Of a stretch of DNA of 64,000 bases, positions 53,864 through 63,120 are shown piece after piece (position 1 is the first letter of the stretch; each line of letters begins with the position of its first letter). The DNA comes from Tardiphaga sp051811025. Lineage in GTDB: Bacteria; Pseudomonadota; Alphaproteobacteria; Rhizobiales; Xanthobacteraceae. The DNA is taken from positions 868,001 to 932,000 of the forward strand of contig NZ_JBPWQE010000001.1 of the NCBI RefSeq assembly GCF_051811025.1. Direction: 5' to 3'. Made by a program: the position numbers and the translations under genes. Below the pieces are notes generated by a model that ran no database searches, had not been told where the DNA came from, and was given only the letters and a program-made list of their open reading frames with translations.

Positions 53864-55072
53864 ATGACCACCAAGGGGTTTCTGCGTCCGTTGACGCGGC
53901 GCGCCATGCTGTCCGGAACCGCCGGTGCAGCAACATTTATTGCGACGTCACCGCTTCATAGCCCGGCCATTGCGCAGAATGCGCCGTTGAAGGTGGGGAT
54001 GATGCTTCCCTACACCGGGACCTATGCGAAGCTTGGCCAGTTTATCGATGACGGCTTCCGCCTCTATGTCGAACAGAAGGGCGGCAAGCTCGGCGGGCGC
54101 GAGATTGCATTCGTGCAGGTGGACGATGAATCGAAGCCGGAAGCAGCCACCGACAACATGAACCGGCTGGTCGGCCGCGAGAAGGCTGACGTCGTTGTCG
54201 GGACTGTGCATTCCGGCGTGGCCATGGCCATGGTCAAGGTCGCGCGCGACACCAAGACGCTGCTGATCATTCCGAATGCCGGCGCCAATGATGCGACTGG
54301 TCCGGCTTGCGCGCCGAACATCTTCCGCACGTCGTTCTCGAACTGGCAGAGTACCTACCCGATGGGCAAGGTGATGGCCGATGCCGGTATCAAGAACGTT
54401 GTCACGATTACATGGCGTTACACGGCCGGTGCCGAGATGATCGGCGCCTTCGCTGAGAACTTCACCAAGAACGGCGGCAAGATCGTCGCGGACCTGACGG
54501 TGCCATTTCCGGAAGTAGAATTTCAGGCGCTGATCACGCAGATCGCGCAGTTGAAGCCGGATGCCGTGTTCAGCTTCTTTGCAGGCGGTGGTGCGGTGAA
54601 GTTCGTCAAGGACTATGCGGCGGCGGGCCTGAACAAGACCATCCCACTTTATGGCGCAGGTTTTCTGACCGACGGCACCATCGAAGCGCAGGGTGAAGCC
54701 GCCAAGGGTATCAGGACGACGCTGCATTACGCGGACAATCTCGATAATCCCGCCAATCTCGCCTTCCTCAAAGCCTTCAAGGCCAAGACAGGCAAGGATG
54801 GCGATATCTACGCCGTACAGGGCTACGATGGCGCGGCGCTGCTGGATATCGGGCTGACGGCTGTCGGCGGCGACTTCAATGCGCGCGACAAGATGATCGC
54901 GGCGATGGGGGCTGCGAAAATCGACAGCCCGCGCGGACCGCTATCCTTCAACAAGGCGCATAACCCGATCCAGAACATCTATCTGCGCGAGGTTCGCAAC
55001 GGGCGTAACGAGATGATCTCGGTCGCCCAGGCCGATGTCGACGATCCCGCGCGGGGCTGCAAGATGACCTGA
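53864..55072 (+). CDS. Liv-type ABC solute-binding protein of the benzoate cluster
   Basis: 402 residues, periplasmic binding protein of the Leu/Ile/Val-BP fold (PLKVGMMLPYTGTYAKLGQ). The N terminus has a Tat-like TRRAMLSG followed by a hydrophobic stretch. ATG 53864 follows GAGGGGAGACGAG. Homologues next to aromatic-acid genes bind benzoate-type compounds; with boxR, bclA and boxC downstream, uptake of benzoate or a derivative is likely. Confidence 0.88.
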   Translation: MTTKGFLRPLTRRAMLSGTAGAATFIATSPLHSPAIAQNAPLKVGMMLPYTGTYAKLGQFIDDGFRLYVEQKGGKLGGREIAFVQVDDESKPEAATDNMNRLVGREKADVVVGTVHSGVAMAMVKVARDTKTLLIIPNAGANDATGPACAPNIFRTSFSNWQSTYPMGKVMADAGIKNVVTITWRYTAGAEMIGAFAENFTKNGGKIVADLTVPFPEVEFQALITQIAQLKPDAVFSFFAGGGAVKFVKDYAAAGLNKTIPLYGAGFLTDGTIEAQGEAAKGIRTTLHYADNLDNPANLAFLKAFKAKTGKDGDIYAVQGYDGAALLDIGLTAVGGDFNARDKMIAAMGAAKIDSPRGPLSFNKAHNPIQNIYLREVRNGRNEMISVAQADVDDPARGCKMT

Positions 55073-55228
55073 AGCATTCGTTGCGCGGTCAGTCGATGGA
55101 GATCGAATCGTCGAAGCCTGTTGCGCGCAATACCCTCCTTGAAGGAGGTGGCGCTGCGCAGCGAGGTACGGCCTCATGCTTGATTGCGCCGGCGACTGAA
55201 GGTGGCCCGCCGTGGTTGGATTGATCTG

Positions 55229-56101
55229 ATGGACCTCATCACACTAGGCGTTCAGTTGCTGAATGCGGTTCAGTACGGCGCGGTCCTTTTCCTTGTCGCA
55301 AGCGGTCTGACCCTGGTGTTCGGCATCCTGGGGGTCATCAATCTCGCCCATGGTGCCTTCTATATGCTCGGCGCCTATCTGGCTTACTGGATCACGTTGA
55401 TGACCGGCAGTTTTGTCGTTGCCCTGCTTGGCGGCGTTCTGGTTGCCTTTGTCGTCGGTATTCTGCTTGAGACCGCCTTCGTTCGTCTTCTCTATGGCCG
55501 GGATCATCTGGCACAGGTGCTGCTCAGCTTCGGCCTTATTCTGGTGATCGACGAAGTCAGGCAGTTGCTGTTCGGCAAGGACGTGCACGCGGTCGCCCCG
55601 CCCGCGTGGCTATCGGGATCGATCCAGCTGACCGACAACCTGTCCTATCCGGTTTACCGGCTGGCGATCTGTGTGTTCTGCCTGATGGCGGCACTCGTCA
55701 TCTTCTTCGTGATCGCGCGCACCAAAATCGGCATGATCGTGCGGGCGGGCTCGGAAAATCGTGAGATGGCGCGCGTGCTCGGCATCAAGTTCGACCGGGT
55801 CAATCGCTACGTCTTCGCCGCTGGCATCGCGCTGGCGGCGCTCGGCGGCATCCTGATCGCGCCGATCTCGACAGTGTTTCCCGGCATGGGCGATGGCATG
55901 CTGATCCTGTCCTTTGTCGTGGTCGTGCTCGGCGGCATCGGTTCGGTCGCTGGCGCCGCCGTCGGCGCCCTGCTGATCGGGCTCACAGATACGTTCGGAA
56001 AGGTGTTCTTTCCCAGCGTTTCCAGCATTCTGATCTATGTGGTGATGGCAGCCGTGTTGCTGTGGCGGCCCAGTGGAATTCTCGGACGCCAGGATGCTTG
56101 A
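55229..56101 (+). CDS. Liv-type ABC permease (LivH-like), benzoate cluster
   Basis: 290 residues. LVFGILGVINLAHGAFYMLGAYLA region and VVLGGIGSVAGAAVGALL are the LivH signatures. ATG 55229 is preferred to an upstream GTG/ATG because the membrane segment begins at once. Confidence 0.88.
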   Translation: MDLITLGVQLLNAVQYGAVLFLVASGLTLVFGILGVINLAHGAFYMLGAYLAYWITLMTGSFVVALLGGVLVAFVVGILLETAFVRLLYGRDHLAQVLLSFGLILVIDEVRQLLFGKDVHAVAPPAWLSGSIQLTDNLSYPVYRLAICVFCLMAALVIFFVIARTKIGMIVRAGSENREMARVLGIKFDRVNRYVFAAGIALAALGGILIAPISTVFPGMGDGMLILSFVVVVLGGIGSVAGAAVGALLIGLTDTFGKVFFPSVSSILIYVVMAAVLLWRPSGILGRQDA

Positions 56102-56102
56102 T

Positions 56103-57107
56103 ATGAGCATGCCCAATCTGCGGGTCCGATTGTTCGGCATCGCCTGTCTGGCTATGGCGATTGCGCTGCCATTCTATGTATCGACCTATTACACGCAATT
56201 CTTTGCCAAGGCGCTCATCATGGGCATGCTGGCCATGTCACTGAATCTCGTGGTCGGCCATGGGGGTCTTGTGAGCCTGTGTCATGCAGCGTTTTTCGGT
56301 CTCGCAGGATACGTGCTTGCGCTGTTGTCGCCCCGTTATGATGCGGCGTCGCTGTTAACGACGCTTCCAATTGCGATCCTGTGTTCCGGTACGGCGGCCC
56401 TGCTGATTGGCGCACTGGTGCTGCGCACCCGCGGCGTCTATTTCATCATGGTGACGCTCGCCTTTGGCGAGATGCTGTTCTTCTTCTTCCACGATACCAA
56501 ATTCGCGGGGGGATCGGATGGCATCTCCATCAACATCCGGCCCGAGATCGCCATTGCCGGCCGCCAATTGCTCGATCTCGACAAGCCCATGACTTTCTAC
56601 TTTGTCGTGCTGGGTTTCCTGGTGGGCGTGATCGCTCTGCTCGCAATCGTGGTCCGCTCACCTTTCGGGAGGGCGCTGGCAGCAGCCCGGGACAATGAGC
56701 GCCGGGCGCGGTCGCTCGGCTTTCCGATCTTTCGCCTCCGCCTGACGGCATTTACCCTGTCTGGCGCGCTGGCGGGCGTTGCCGGCTATCTGGCCGCGGC
56801 CCAGTTCGGCTTCGTCGCGCCGCAGATGCTGGGATGGCACCAGTCGGCGACAATCCTGGTCATGGTGCTGATCGGTGGCTTGCGCTCGGTCACCGGGCCG
56901 CTCGTCGGTGCGCTGGTTCTGATCGGCATGGAAGAAGTGCTGAAGGCGCATCTCGACAACTGGAAGCTTGTCGAAGGCTTGATCATCATCGGCATCGTCA
57001 TCCTGCTGCCCAATGGCGTCCGGCAGATCTGGTCGATGGTGTTCGGGGCGTCGCCGCAACGCGCGGCCGAAATCAAGCCTGCAGCTGCGGAAGCCCGTCA
57101 TGCATGA
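56103..57107 (+). CDS. Liv-type ABC permease (LivM-like), benzoate cluster
   Basis: 334 residues. NLVVGHGGLVSLCHAAFFG is the LivM motif and ARDNERRARSLGF the cytoplasmic loop. ATG 56103 is eight bases after AGGA and just past the LivH stop. It ends eight bases into the ATPase gene. Confidence 0.88.
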   Translation: MSMPNLRVRLFGIACLAMAIALPFYVSTYYTQFFAKALIMGMLAMSLNLVVGHGGLVSLCHAAFFGLAGYVLALLSPRYDAASLLTTLPIAILCSGTAALLIGALVLRTRGVYFIMVTLAFGEMLFFFFHDTKFAGGSDGISINIRPEIAIAGRQLLDLDKPMTFYFVVLGFLVGVIALLAIVVRSPFGRALAAARDNERRARSLGFPIFRLRLTAFTLSGALAGVAGYLAAAQFGFVAPQMLGWHQSATILVMVLIGGLRSVTGPLVGALVLIGMEEVLKAHLDNWKLVEGLIIIGIVILLPNGVRQIWSMVFGASPQRAAEIKPAAAEARHA

Positions 57108-57858
57108 CATTGCGCTACGTGCCGCTGGATTGCAGAAGCGCTTCGGAGGCCTCCTGGCCGTCTCCGATGTGTCGATCGATATTCGCGCCGGCGAGATCCA
57201 TGCGGTGATCGGCCCGAACGGTGCCGGGAAATCCACGCTGATCAATCTGCTGGCCGGCGAATTGCTGCCGACGTCGGGTGAGGTCCTGCTCAACGGTGCG
57301 GATATCACGTCGTTGTCGCCGGACCGCCGCGCGCGTGCTGGCCTCGGCCGCGCCTATCAGAAGACGACGTTGTTTGCGCAGTTCAGCGTGCATGAGAATG
57401 TGCGTCTTGCGGCGCAGGCCCGTTCAACCGCGCCGCTCCGGATGTTTGGCGGCACGCGGTCCGACCGGCCATACCTTCAGTTGGTCACCGATGCGATCGA
57501 CCGGGTCGGGTTATCAGCACGGTCGCAGATCATTGCCGACAAACTGAGTCACGGCGAACAGCGCCAGCTCGAAATCGCGATGGTGCTGGCGACCAATCCG
57601 CAGGTCATTCTGCTCGACGAGCCGCTGGCCGGCATGGGGCCATCGGAAGCGCGAGGCATCATTGGATTGATCGCGTCGCTGAAGGCAGATCGTGCGCTAC
57701 TGGTGGTGGAGCACGATATGGATGCGGTGTTCGAACTCGCAGACCGGTTGACGGTGATGCAGGACGGCCGTGTCATTGCCACAGGTTTGCCTCAGGACGT
57801 GCGCGTAGATCCTGGTGTGCGCGCCGCTTATCTCGGGGCTGATGGAGGCATCGCGTAA
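57100..57858 (+). CDS. Liv-type ABC ATP-binding protein (LivG-like), benzoate cluster
   Basis: 252 residues. Walker A GPNGAGKST, LivG-type signature LSHGEQRQLEIAMVL, Walker B VILLDEPLAGM and H-loop VVEHDMDAV. Overlaps both neighbours. Confidence 0.9.
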   Translation: MHDIALRAAGLQKRFGGLLAVSDVSIDIRAGEIHAVIGPNGAGKSTLINLLAGELLPTSGEVLLNGADITSLSPDRRARAGLGRAYQKTTLFAQFSVHENVRLAAQARSTAPLRMFGGTRSDRPYLQLVTDAIDRVGLSARSQIIADKLSHGEQRQLEIAMVLATNPQVILLDEPLAGMGPSEARGIIGLIASLKADRALLVVEHDMDAVFELADRLTVMQDGRVIATGLPQDVRVDPGVRAAYLGADGGIA

Positions 57859-58565
57859 TGGCCTTGCTGGAGGTGGAAAAACTCGATGCCTTTTACGGCG
57901 CCAGCCAGATTCTGCACGGCGTCGATCTGACCTTTGCGCCCGGTGAGCAGGTCGCGCTGATCGGCCGCAACGGTATGGGCAAGACCACGCTGCTGCGTTC
58001 GCTGATGGGATTGATGCCGCTTTGTCGCGGCAGTTTGCGCTTCCACGGCCATGATATCCGCAATGCAGCGCCTGAAACGATCGCGCGATGCGGCATGGCG
58101 CTGGTGCCGGAGGGGAGGGGCATTTTCGGCTCGCTGTCGGTCACCGAAAATCTGGTGATGGCTGCGCGACGGGGAAATCACGAGCGTCAGTCCTGGACCC
58201 TGCCGAAAATCTTCGAGCTGTTTCCGCGTCTGCACGAACGCCGCAACAATGGAGGGCATCAATTGTCGGGAGGTGAGCAGCAGATGCTCACCATCGGCCG
58301 CGCGCTGATGACCAATCCTGATATGATCATGATCGATGAGGCCACGGAAGGTCTGGCGCCACTGGTGGCGCAGTCGATCTGGCAGACGCTGGCGATCGTT
58401 CGGGGCGAGGGCATCGCGACCATCGTTGTTGACAAGGATTTCCGGAGTCTGGCGAAAGTCGCCGACCGAATGGTGATCCTGTCGAAGGGCTGCGTGGTGT
58501 TCGACGGTACGCCGGCGGCATTGGCCGCGCAGCCGGACGTGCTGGAACGCCATCTCGGCGTTTGA
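57858..58565 (+). CDS. Liv-type ABC ATP-binding protein (LivF-like), benzoate cluster
   Basis: 235 residues. Walker A GRNGMGKTT, signature LSGGEQQMLTIGRAL, Walker B MIMIDEATEGLAP. Its ATG overlaps the previous stop (TAATG). It ends four bases from the convergent gene at 58570. Confidence 0.9.
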   Translation: MALLEVEKLDAFYGASQILHGVDLTFAPGEQVALIGRNGMGKTTLLRSLMGLMPLCRGSLRFHGHDIRNAAPETIARCGMALVPEGRGIFGSLSVTENLVMAARRGNHERQSWTLPKIFELFPRLHERRNNGGHQLSGGEQQMLTIGRALMTNPDMIMIDEATEGLAPLVAQSIWQTLAIVRGEGIATIVVDKDFRSLAKVADRMVILSKGCVVFDGTPAALAAQPDVLERHLGV

Positions 58566-58569
58566 CCAA

Positions 58570-59043
58570 TCAGGCGACGACGACGGTCAACGCATCGTCA
58601 TTGGCCGCAATAATATTGTCGGAAAGCGGTTCCGGCCATTGCACCACGAGGCGGCCGAACAGATCGTTGAGCTCTTCCCGGTCAATGGCGTCGTAAAAAC
58701 AGGGCGTCGTGGCGCGCGCGATGAAGCTGTGTAGCAGGTGCGCGGCATCGTAGTCATAGACGATATCGCCGGGAACGCTTCCCGGCTTGCGCAGCAGGAA
58801 GGTTCGCAGGCTTGTCAGGCGTGCCTGCCCGCCGTCTGTTGCGGCAAAGGAGAGCACGGCTGCTTGATGCGCAATGCGTGGGCCGTCCTGCATCCGGTCA
58901 TACATTGGCAACGCGTTGGCGCTGATGACATCGGCGAGATCGCGGAAATCGCTTGAGACATCTTCGGAGTGCAGGGTGTTGCGGATCGCCATCGCGCCGA
59001 TGGGATCGAAACCGCGTGCCTGCAGAAGCTCGCCCAGTGTCAC
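58570..59043 (-). CDS. hypothetical protein co-transcribed with boxR
   Basis: 157 residues, GTG start at 59043 overlapping the boxR stop, so translation is coupled. The start MTLGELLQARGFDP and the late segment LFGRLVVQWPEP recall the N-terminal domain of GIY-YIG-type proteins common in Nitrobacteraceae, but the nuclease domain itself is absent. No catalytic motif is visible. That similarity is from memory and weak. Confidence 0.6.
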   Translation of the reverse strand: MTLGELLQARGFDPIGAMAIRNTLHSEDVSSDFRDLADVISANALPMYDRMQDGPRIAHQAAVLSFAATDGGQARLTSLRTFLLRKPGSVPGDIVYDYDAAHLLHSFIARATTPCFYDAIDREELNDLFGRLVVQWPEPLSDNIIAANDDALTVVVA

Positions 59044-59951
59044 GACGCAGCGCTTCTCAGTCCGAAGGCCTGGGCATTTGTGTTCAACACACGCGACACC
59101 GCGCCGACCAGTTGCGCTGCAGCCTTGTCCTTGCTGAGGCCGGCCGTATCGACAATAGCGGAGGCGCGGGCGTAGAGCGGCTCACGGCTCAGCAGGATTG
59201 TGCGCAATTCCTGCATGGCGGAGCGGTCGTCCGCCATCGGGCGCAAGTCACCCTGGTGGCGAACGCGCGCCATATGTTCTTCCGGCTTGGCCTTGAGCCA
59301 GATCGTGTAGAACGATGACAATACGCGATCGAAAGTCACGGGTTCCGAGACAATGCCGCCGCCGGTCGCAAGGACGATGGGCTCCTTGCGCCCCAACAGG
59401 CCGTTCAGCGCAGCCTGTTCCATGCGGCGAAAGCCCTCCTGTCCATAGAGCGCGATGATCTCGGCGACCGATAGTCCGTTGTGCTGCTCGATCTCCTTAT
59501 TGAGCTCGACGAAGCTCCAGCCGATCTTGTCCGCCAGCAATTTCCCAAGCGTCGATTTTCCGGCGCCGCGCAGCCCGATCAGGGCGATGCCGCTGAATGA
59601 CATATAATTCTGGAACGAACTGTGCCCGCGTCCGGCGAGAACATCCTTAGCTTGGGCGATCTGGTTCGGTGTCGCGTTGCGAACGAGGTCTCGAATGACC
59701 GGCCACTCCGTTGTCGGTTCGTCCGCCGGTATCAGATCTTCGAGATGGGCACCCATGGCGCCGGACACCCGGCGCAGCAGCACGATAGACACGTTGCCCT
59801 TGCCGCTTTCCAGTTGCGCGATGTAGCGCTCCGAAATCCCGGACACTTTTGCCAGCACCTTTCGCGACATGCCGCGCAGGCCGCGCATGGTGCGGACACG
59901 CTGACCGAGCTGTTCAAGAAAGGCGGTTTCGGGATCGGCCTGGTCGGTCAT
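59040..59951 (-). CDS. boxR: BoxR, benzoyl-CoA-responsive repressor (HTH plus shikimate-kinase-like domain)
   Basis: 303 residues, the length of characterised BoxR. XRE-type HTH at about 15-75 (LRGMSRKVLAKVSGISERYIAQ) and a shikimate-kinase-like domain from about 120 with P-loop GLRGAGKSTLG and LATGGGIVSE. In the known family the kinase fold senses benzoyl-CoA and releases the HTH from DNA. ATG 59951 gives the family length; the frame is open to 60011. Divergent from bclA across the operator at 60032. Confidence 0.9.
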   Translation of the reverse strand: MTDQADPETAFLEQLGQRVRTMRGLRGMSRKVLAKVSGISERYIAQLESGKGNVSIVLLRRVSGAMGAHLEDLIPADEPTTEWPVIRDLVRNATPNQIAQAKDVLAGRGHSSFQNYMSFSGIALIGLRGAGKSTLGKLLADKIGWSFVELNKEIEQHNGLSVAEIIALYGQEGFRRMEQAALNGLLGRKEPIVLATGGGIVSEPVTFDRVLSSFYTIWLKAKPEEHMARVRHQGDLRPMADDRSAMQELRTILLSREPLYARASAIVDTAGLSKDKAAAQLVGAVSRVLNTNAQAFGLRSAAS

Positions 59952-60031
59952 GTGGCGTGCGTGCTCGCAGAGGATTTCAGGAAAGATAATTCCGGATGCG
60001 ATTGACAGCAACCGGAGTTGGTGACTTTATA

Positions 60032-60045
60032 TGAATTATAATTCA
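60032..60045. promoter_or_regulatory. BoxR-type operator candidate, boxR-bclA site
   Basis: TGAATTATAATTCA, a perfect 14-bp palindrome midway between the divergent boxR and bclA genes. Same TGMA-TTATNN-TKCA form as the sites at 53720, 53752 and 63056. Confidence 0.65.
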
Positions 60046-60109
60046 AAAGAGACGATAGGGAGAGCACCGTGAGCAACGGTTGTGGAATCGCCCAAGGTGC
60101 AAACGCATC

Positions 60110-61660
60110 ATGAGTGGGCCGTCCAGTTCTTACAATGCGGTGACCTGGCTTCTCGACCGCAACATCGATGAGGGCCGCGGCAGCAAGCTCGCCTTTACCG
60201 ATACAGTGACCGAACTGACCTATGGCGACCTGCAGACAAAAAGTTGCCAACTGGCCAATTTGCTGAAGCGGCTCGGCGTCCGACGCGAAGAACGCGTCGC
60301 GATGATCATGCTCGACACGGTCGACTTTCCGGTGGTGTTCCTCGGCGCGATCCGGGCCGGCATCGTCCCGGTGCCGCTCAACACTCTGCTGACCTCGGAG
60401 CAATACGCCTATGTGCTGGCCGATTGCCGGGCACGCGTGTTGTTCATTTCCGCAGCGCTTTTGCCGGCAGTCGACGACATGCTGGGTCGTTTGCCGGATC
60501 TTGAGCATGTGATTGTGGTCGGTGGCGCTGACAATGGCCGCAAGTGTCTGGCCGATGAAGTCAGGGATGAGAGCACAAGCTTCACCACGGTCGCGACCCA
60601 TGCGGACGAGCCTGCCTTCTGGTTGTACTCGTCCGGATCCACGGGCATGCCGAAGGGGGTTCGCCATCTGCACGCCAGTCTGGAAGCAACGGCGACCACC
60701 TATGGCAAGCAGGTTCTCGGCATCCGCGAGGACGATGTCGGACTGTCTGCGGCCAAACTGTACTTCGCCTACGGCCTCGGCAACGCCATGACATTCCCCA
60801 TGTCGGTCGGCGCCACGACGGTGCTCAATTCGGAGCGCCCGACGCCGGCCACCATGTTCGGCCTGATGCGCCGTTATCAGCCGAGCATCTTTTTCGGGGT
60901 GCCGACATTGTTCGCGGCGATGCTGAACGATGAGGCGTTTAAAACGGAAGTTCGCCTCCCGCGCCTGCGCATTTGCACCTCGGCTGGCGAGGCGCTGCCG
61001 GAGCCGGTGGGGAACGGATGGAAGAACCGCTTCGGCGTCGATATTCTCGATGGCGTCGGCTCAACCGAACTGCTGCATATCTTTCTGTCGAATGCTCCCG
61101 GCGATATCAAATACGGCACATCCGGCCGGCCGGTACCAGGCTATCGTGTGCGGCTCGTCGATGATGCGGGCCTCGATATTGCTGACGGAGAAATCGGCGA
61201 GTTGCTCGTCGATGCGCCGTCCGCCGGTGAGGGATACTGGAATCAACGCAGCAAGAGTCGTCGCACCTTCGAGGGTCATTGGACGCGCACCGGTGACAAA
61301 TATGTCCGCGATGCCGACGGGCGCTATACGTTCTGCGGACGTGCCGATGACATGTTCAAGGTGTCCGGCATCTGGGTGTCTCCGTTCGAGGTGGAGAGCG
61401 CGCTTATCGCACATCCCGCCGTATCCGAAGCGGCGGTCGTGCCGGAGGCCGACGCCGAGGGGCTGTTGAAGCCGAAGGCCTTCGTGGTGCTGAAACCGAA
61501 TGCCGTGCTTGAGGGCCTGCGCGAATCCTTGAAGGATCACGTCAAGCAACGGATCGGTCCGTGGAAGTATCCACGCTGGATCGAGATTGTCGATTCCCTT
61601 CCCAAAACAGCCACCGGAAAAATCCAGCGCTACAAATTGCGCGATGGAGCGGCGGTCTGA
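60110..61660 (+). CDS. bclA: benzoate-CoA ligase
   Basis: 516 residues, acyl-adenylate-forming family. Phosphate loop YSSGSTGMPKGV, then GVGSTELLHIFLSN and the C-terminal catalytic Lys in LPKTATGKIQRYKLR. The sequence around AKLYFAYGLGNAMTFPM is typical of benzoate-CoA ligases. It activates benzoate to benzoyl-CoA, the inducer sensed by BoxR and the substrate of the box route. ATG 60110 chosen; 60080 is an alternative start. Confidence 0.88.
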   Translation: MSGPSSSYNAVTWLLDRNIDEGRGSKLAFTDTVTELTYGDLQTKSCQLANLLKRLGVRREERVAMIMLDTVDFPVVFLGAIRAGIVPVPLNTLLTSEQYAYVLADCRARVLFISAALLPAVDDMLGRLPDLEHVIVVGGADNGRKCLADEVRDESTSFTTVATHADEPAFWLYSSGSTGMPKGVRHLHASLEATATTYGKQVLGIREDDVGLSAAKLYFAYGLGNAMTFPMSVGATTVLNSERPTPATMFGLMRRYQPSIFFGVPTLFAAMLNDEAFKTEVRLPRLRICTSAGEALPEPVGNGWKNRFGVDILDGVGSTELLHIFLSNAPGDIKYGTSGRPVPGYRVRLVDDAGLDIADGEIGELLVDAPSAGEGYWNQRSKSRRTFEGHWTRTGDKYVRDADGRYTFCGRADDMFKVSGIWVSPFEVESALIAHPAVSEAAVVPEADAEGLLKPKAFVVLKPNAVLEGLRESLKDHVKQRIGPWKYPRWIEIVDSLPKTATGKIQRYKLRDGAAV

Positions 61661-61669
61661 AACCGAGAG

Positions 61670-62500
61670 ATGGATGACAAGATGAGTGCATTGAAATCTG
61701 CGGGACGGCTGACCATCGGTGCGTCCGAACTCGAATACCGCATGATTGGTCCGCAACCGGATGTGGCGCCGACCATCGTGCTGCTACATGAAGGGCTGGG
61801 CTCGGTCGCGCTGTGGGGCGACTTCCCGGACAAGCTTGAGGCGGCGACCGGGGCGGGCGTCTTCGTCTATTCGCGCGCCGGCTATGGCGCGTCGAGCCAG
61901 GTCGTGCTGCCGCGTCCGCTGGACTACATGCATGTCGAAGCACTCGACGTGCTGCCGCAGCTGCTCGATGCCATCGGCTTTCGCCGCGGCTTGCTGGTCG
62001 GTCATTCCGATGGCGGATCCATCGCGACGATCTATGCCGGCGGCATCCAGGATCACCGTATCCGCGGCGTCTCGATGATCGCGCCGCATTTCGTCGTTGA
62101 GGATGTTTCCGTCACGTCGATCGCCGAAATCAAGAGGGCGTACGAAGAGGACGACCTGAAAGCCAAGCTCGCGCGCTGGCATGATGACGTCGACAACGCG
62201 TTTTATGGCTGGAACGGCGCATGGCTCGATCCGCAGTTCCGCGACTGGGATATTTCCGACTATCTCGCTTATGTGCGCGTGCCCGTGCAGATCGTGCAGG
62301 GAGCCGACGATCAGTACGGCACCAGGAAGCAGATCGAGATCGCCGAGGTCGAATGCTATTGCCCGGTGGATGTCGAGATCATTCCCGGCGCTGCGCATTC
62401 GCCTTATCGCGAAGCCCCAGAGGCAACCTTGCAGGCCGTGGCCGATTTCGCCAATCGCCTGCTGCATTTTCACGGCGAGGGCGAATTACGCGCTGCGTAA
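61670..62500 (+). CDS. alpha/beta hydrolase of the box cluster
   Basis: 276 residues. Nucleophile elbow GHSDGGS, acid in GADDQYG and His in GAAHSPYR. Homologues recur in box clusters, where they may hydrolyse stalled CoA thioesters or lactones; the exact role is not known. In-frame ATG 61682 is an alternative start. Confidence 0.8.
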   Translation: MDDKMSALKSAGRLTIGASELEYRMIGPQPDVAPTIVLLHEGLGSVALWGDFPDKLEAATGAGVFVYSRAGYGASSQVVLPRPLDYMHVEALDVLPQLLDAIGFRRGLLVGHSDGGSIATIYAGGIQDHRIRGVSMIAPHFVVEDVSVTSIAEIKRAYEEDDLKAKLARWHDDVDNAFYGWNGAWLDPQFRDWDISDYLAYVRVPVQIVQGADDQYGTRKQIEIAEVECYCPVDVEIIPGAAHSPYREAPEATLQAVADFANRLLHFHGEGELRAA

Positions 62501-62506
62501 GCGGGC

Positions 62507-63007
62507 ATGATCGTGACTGTCACTCCTTCTCTCGCGATGCCGCGCTGGCCCTATCGGCTCGGCAAGCAGACGAAGGCTGATCACGACACGCTCGCGCTGG
62601 CCAAGGCACTGGTCCCGATGCGCTATGCAGGCTTCGTCCCGGCCAGTGATCCGGCGTTGCGCTATGGGCTCGCGCTCAACGATGCCGGCTTCTTCTGGGA
62701 GGCTCACGAAATTCTCGAGGCTGTCTGGAAGGTCGCGCCACAAAGAGGGCGCGACCGGATTCTGCTTCGCGCCTGCATTCAGGTTGCCAATGCCAATCTG
62801 AAACTCAGTCTGCAGCGGCCGCGGGCGGCACATCGATTGCTGCAGGAAGCGCTGTCCGAACTCGATGAACTCGCCATACGCCCGCGGGCAAGTATTGCCG
62901 GAAGCTTTTCCGAGCACTTTCCGGTCGCGGTGCTGGCGTCTGCGATCGCACATCAGCTGGCAATCGACGAGGCTGAGCGGGGTCTGATCATTATCATCCG
63001 GACATGA
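62507..63007 (+). CDS. DUF309-domain protein
   Basis: 166 residues. The DUF309 signature FFWEAHEILEAVW is at about residues 63-75, followed by a helical bundle (LLRACIQVANANLKL). Family function is unknown. Six bases after the hydrolase, in the same transcript. Confidence 0.75.
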   Translation: MIVTVTPSLAMPRWPYRLGKQTKADHDTLALAKALVPMRYAGFVPASDPALRYGLALNDAGFFWEAHEILEAVWKVAPQRGRDRILLRACIQVANANLKLSLQRPRAAHRLLQEALSELDELAIRPRASIAGSFSEHFPVAVLASAIAHQLAIDEAERGLIIIIRT

Positions 63008-63055
63008 AAGAAAATGCATGTTTCCGTCCGAATCCTCTAGACGGTCCCGATATCA

Positions 63056-63069
63056 TGAATTATTGTGCA
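63056..63069. promoter_or_regulatory. BoxR-type operator candidate, boxC site
   Basis: TGAATTATTGTGCA fits TGMA-TTATNN-TKCA exactly, 52 bases before the boxC start. It is followed by TATAAC (63070-63075), a possible -10. Confidence 0.55.
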
Positions 63070-63120
63070 TATAACCAAGGCGCACAGCGCACATAAATCG
63101 AGACTGTCAAAGGGTGGAGC

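Noticed and set aside
55130..55175. CCTCCTTGAAGGAGG and GCGCTGCGCAGCGC-like short dyads as a terminator or attenuator
   Set aside because: Stems of about five bases with no T tract; chance dyads are frequent in such DNA.
60037..60042. TATAAT inside the boxR-bclA palindrome as a -10 element
   Set aside because: No -35 at usable distance on either strand (TTGACA at 60002 is 29 bases away); the palindrome is better explained as an operator.
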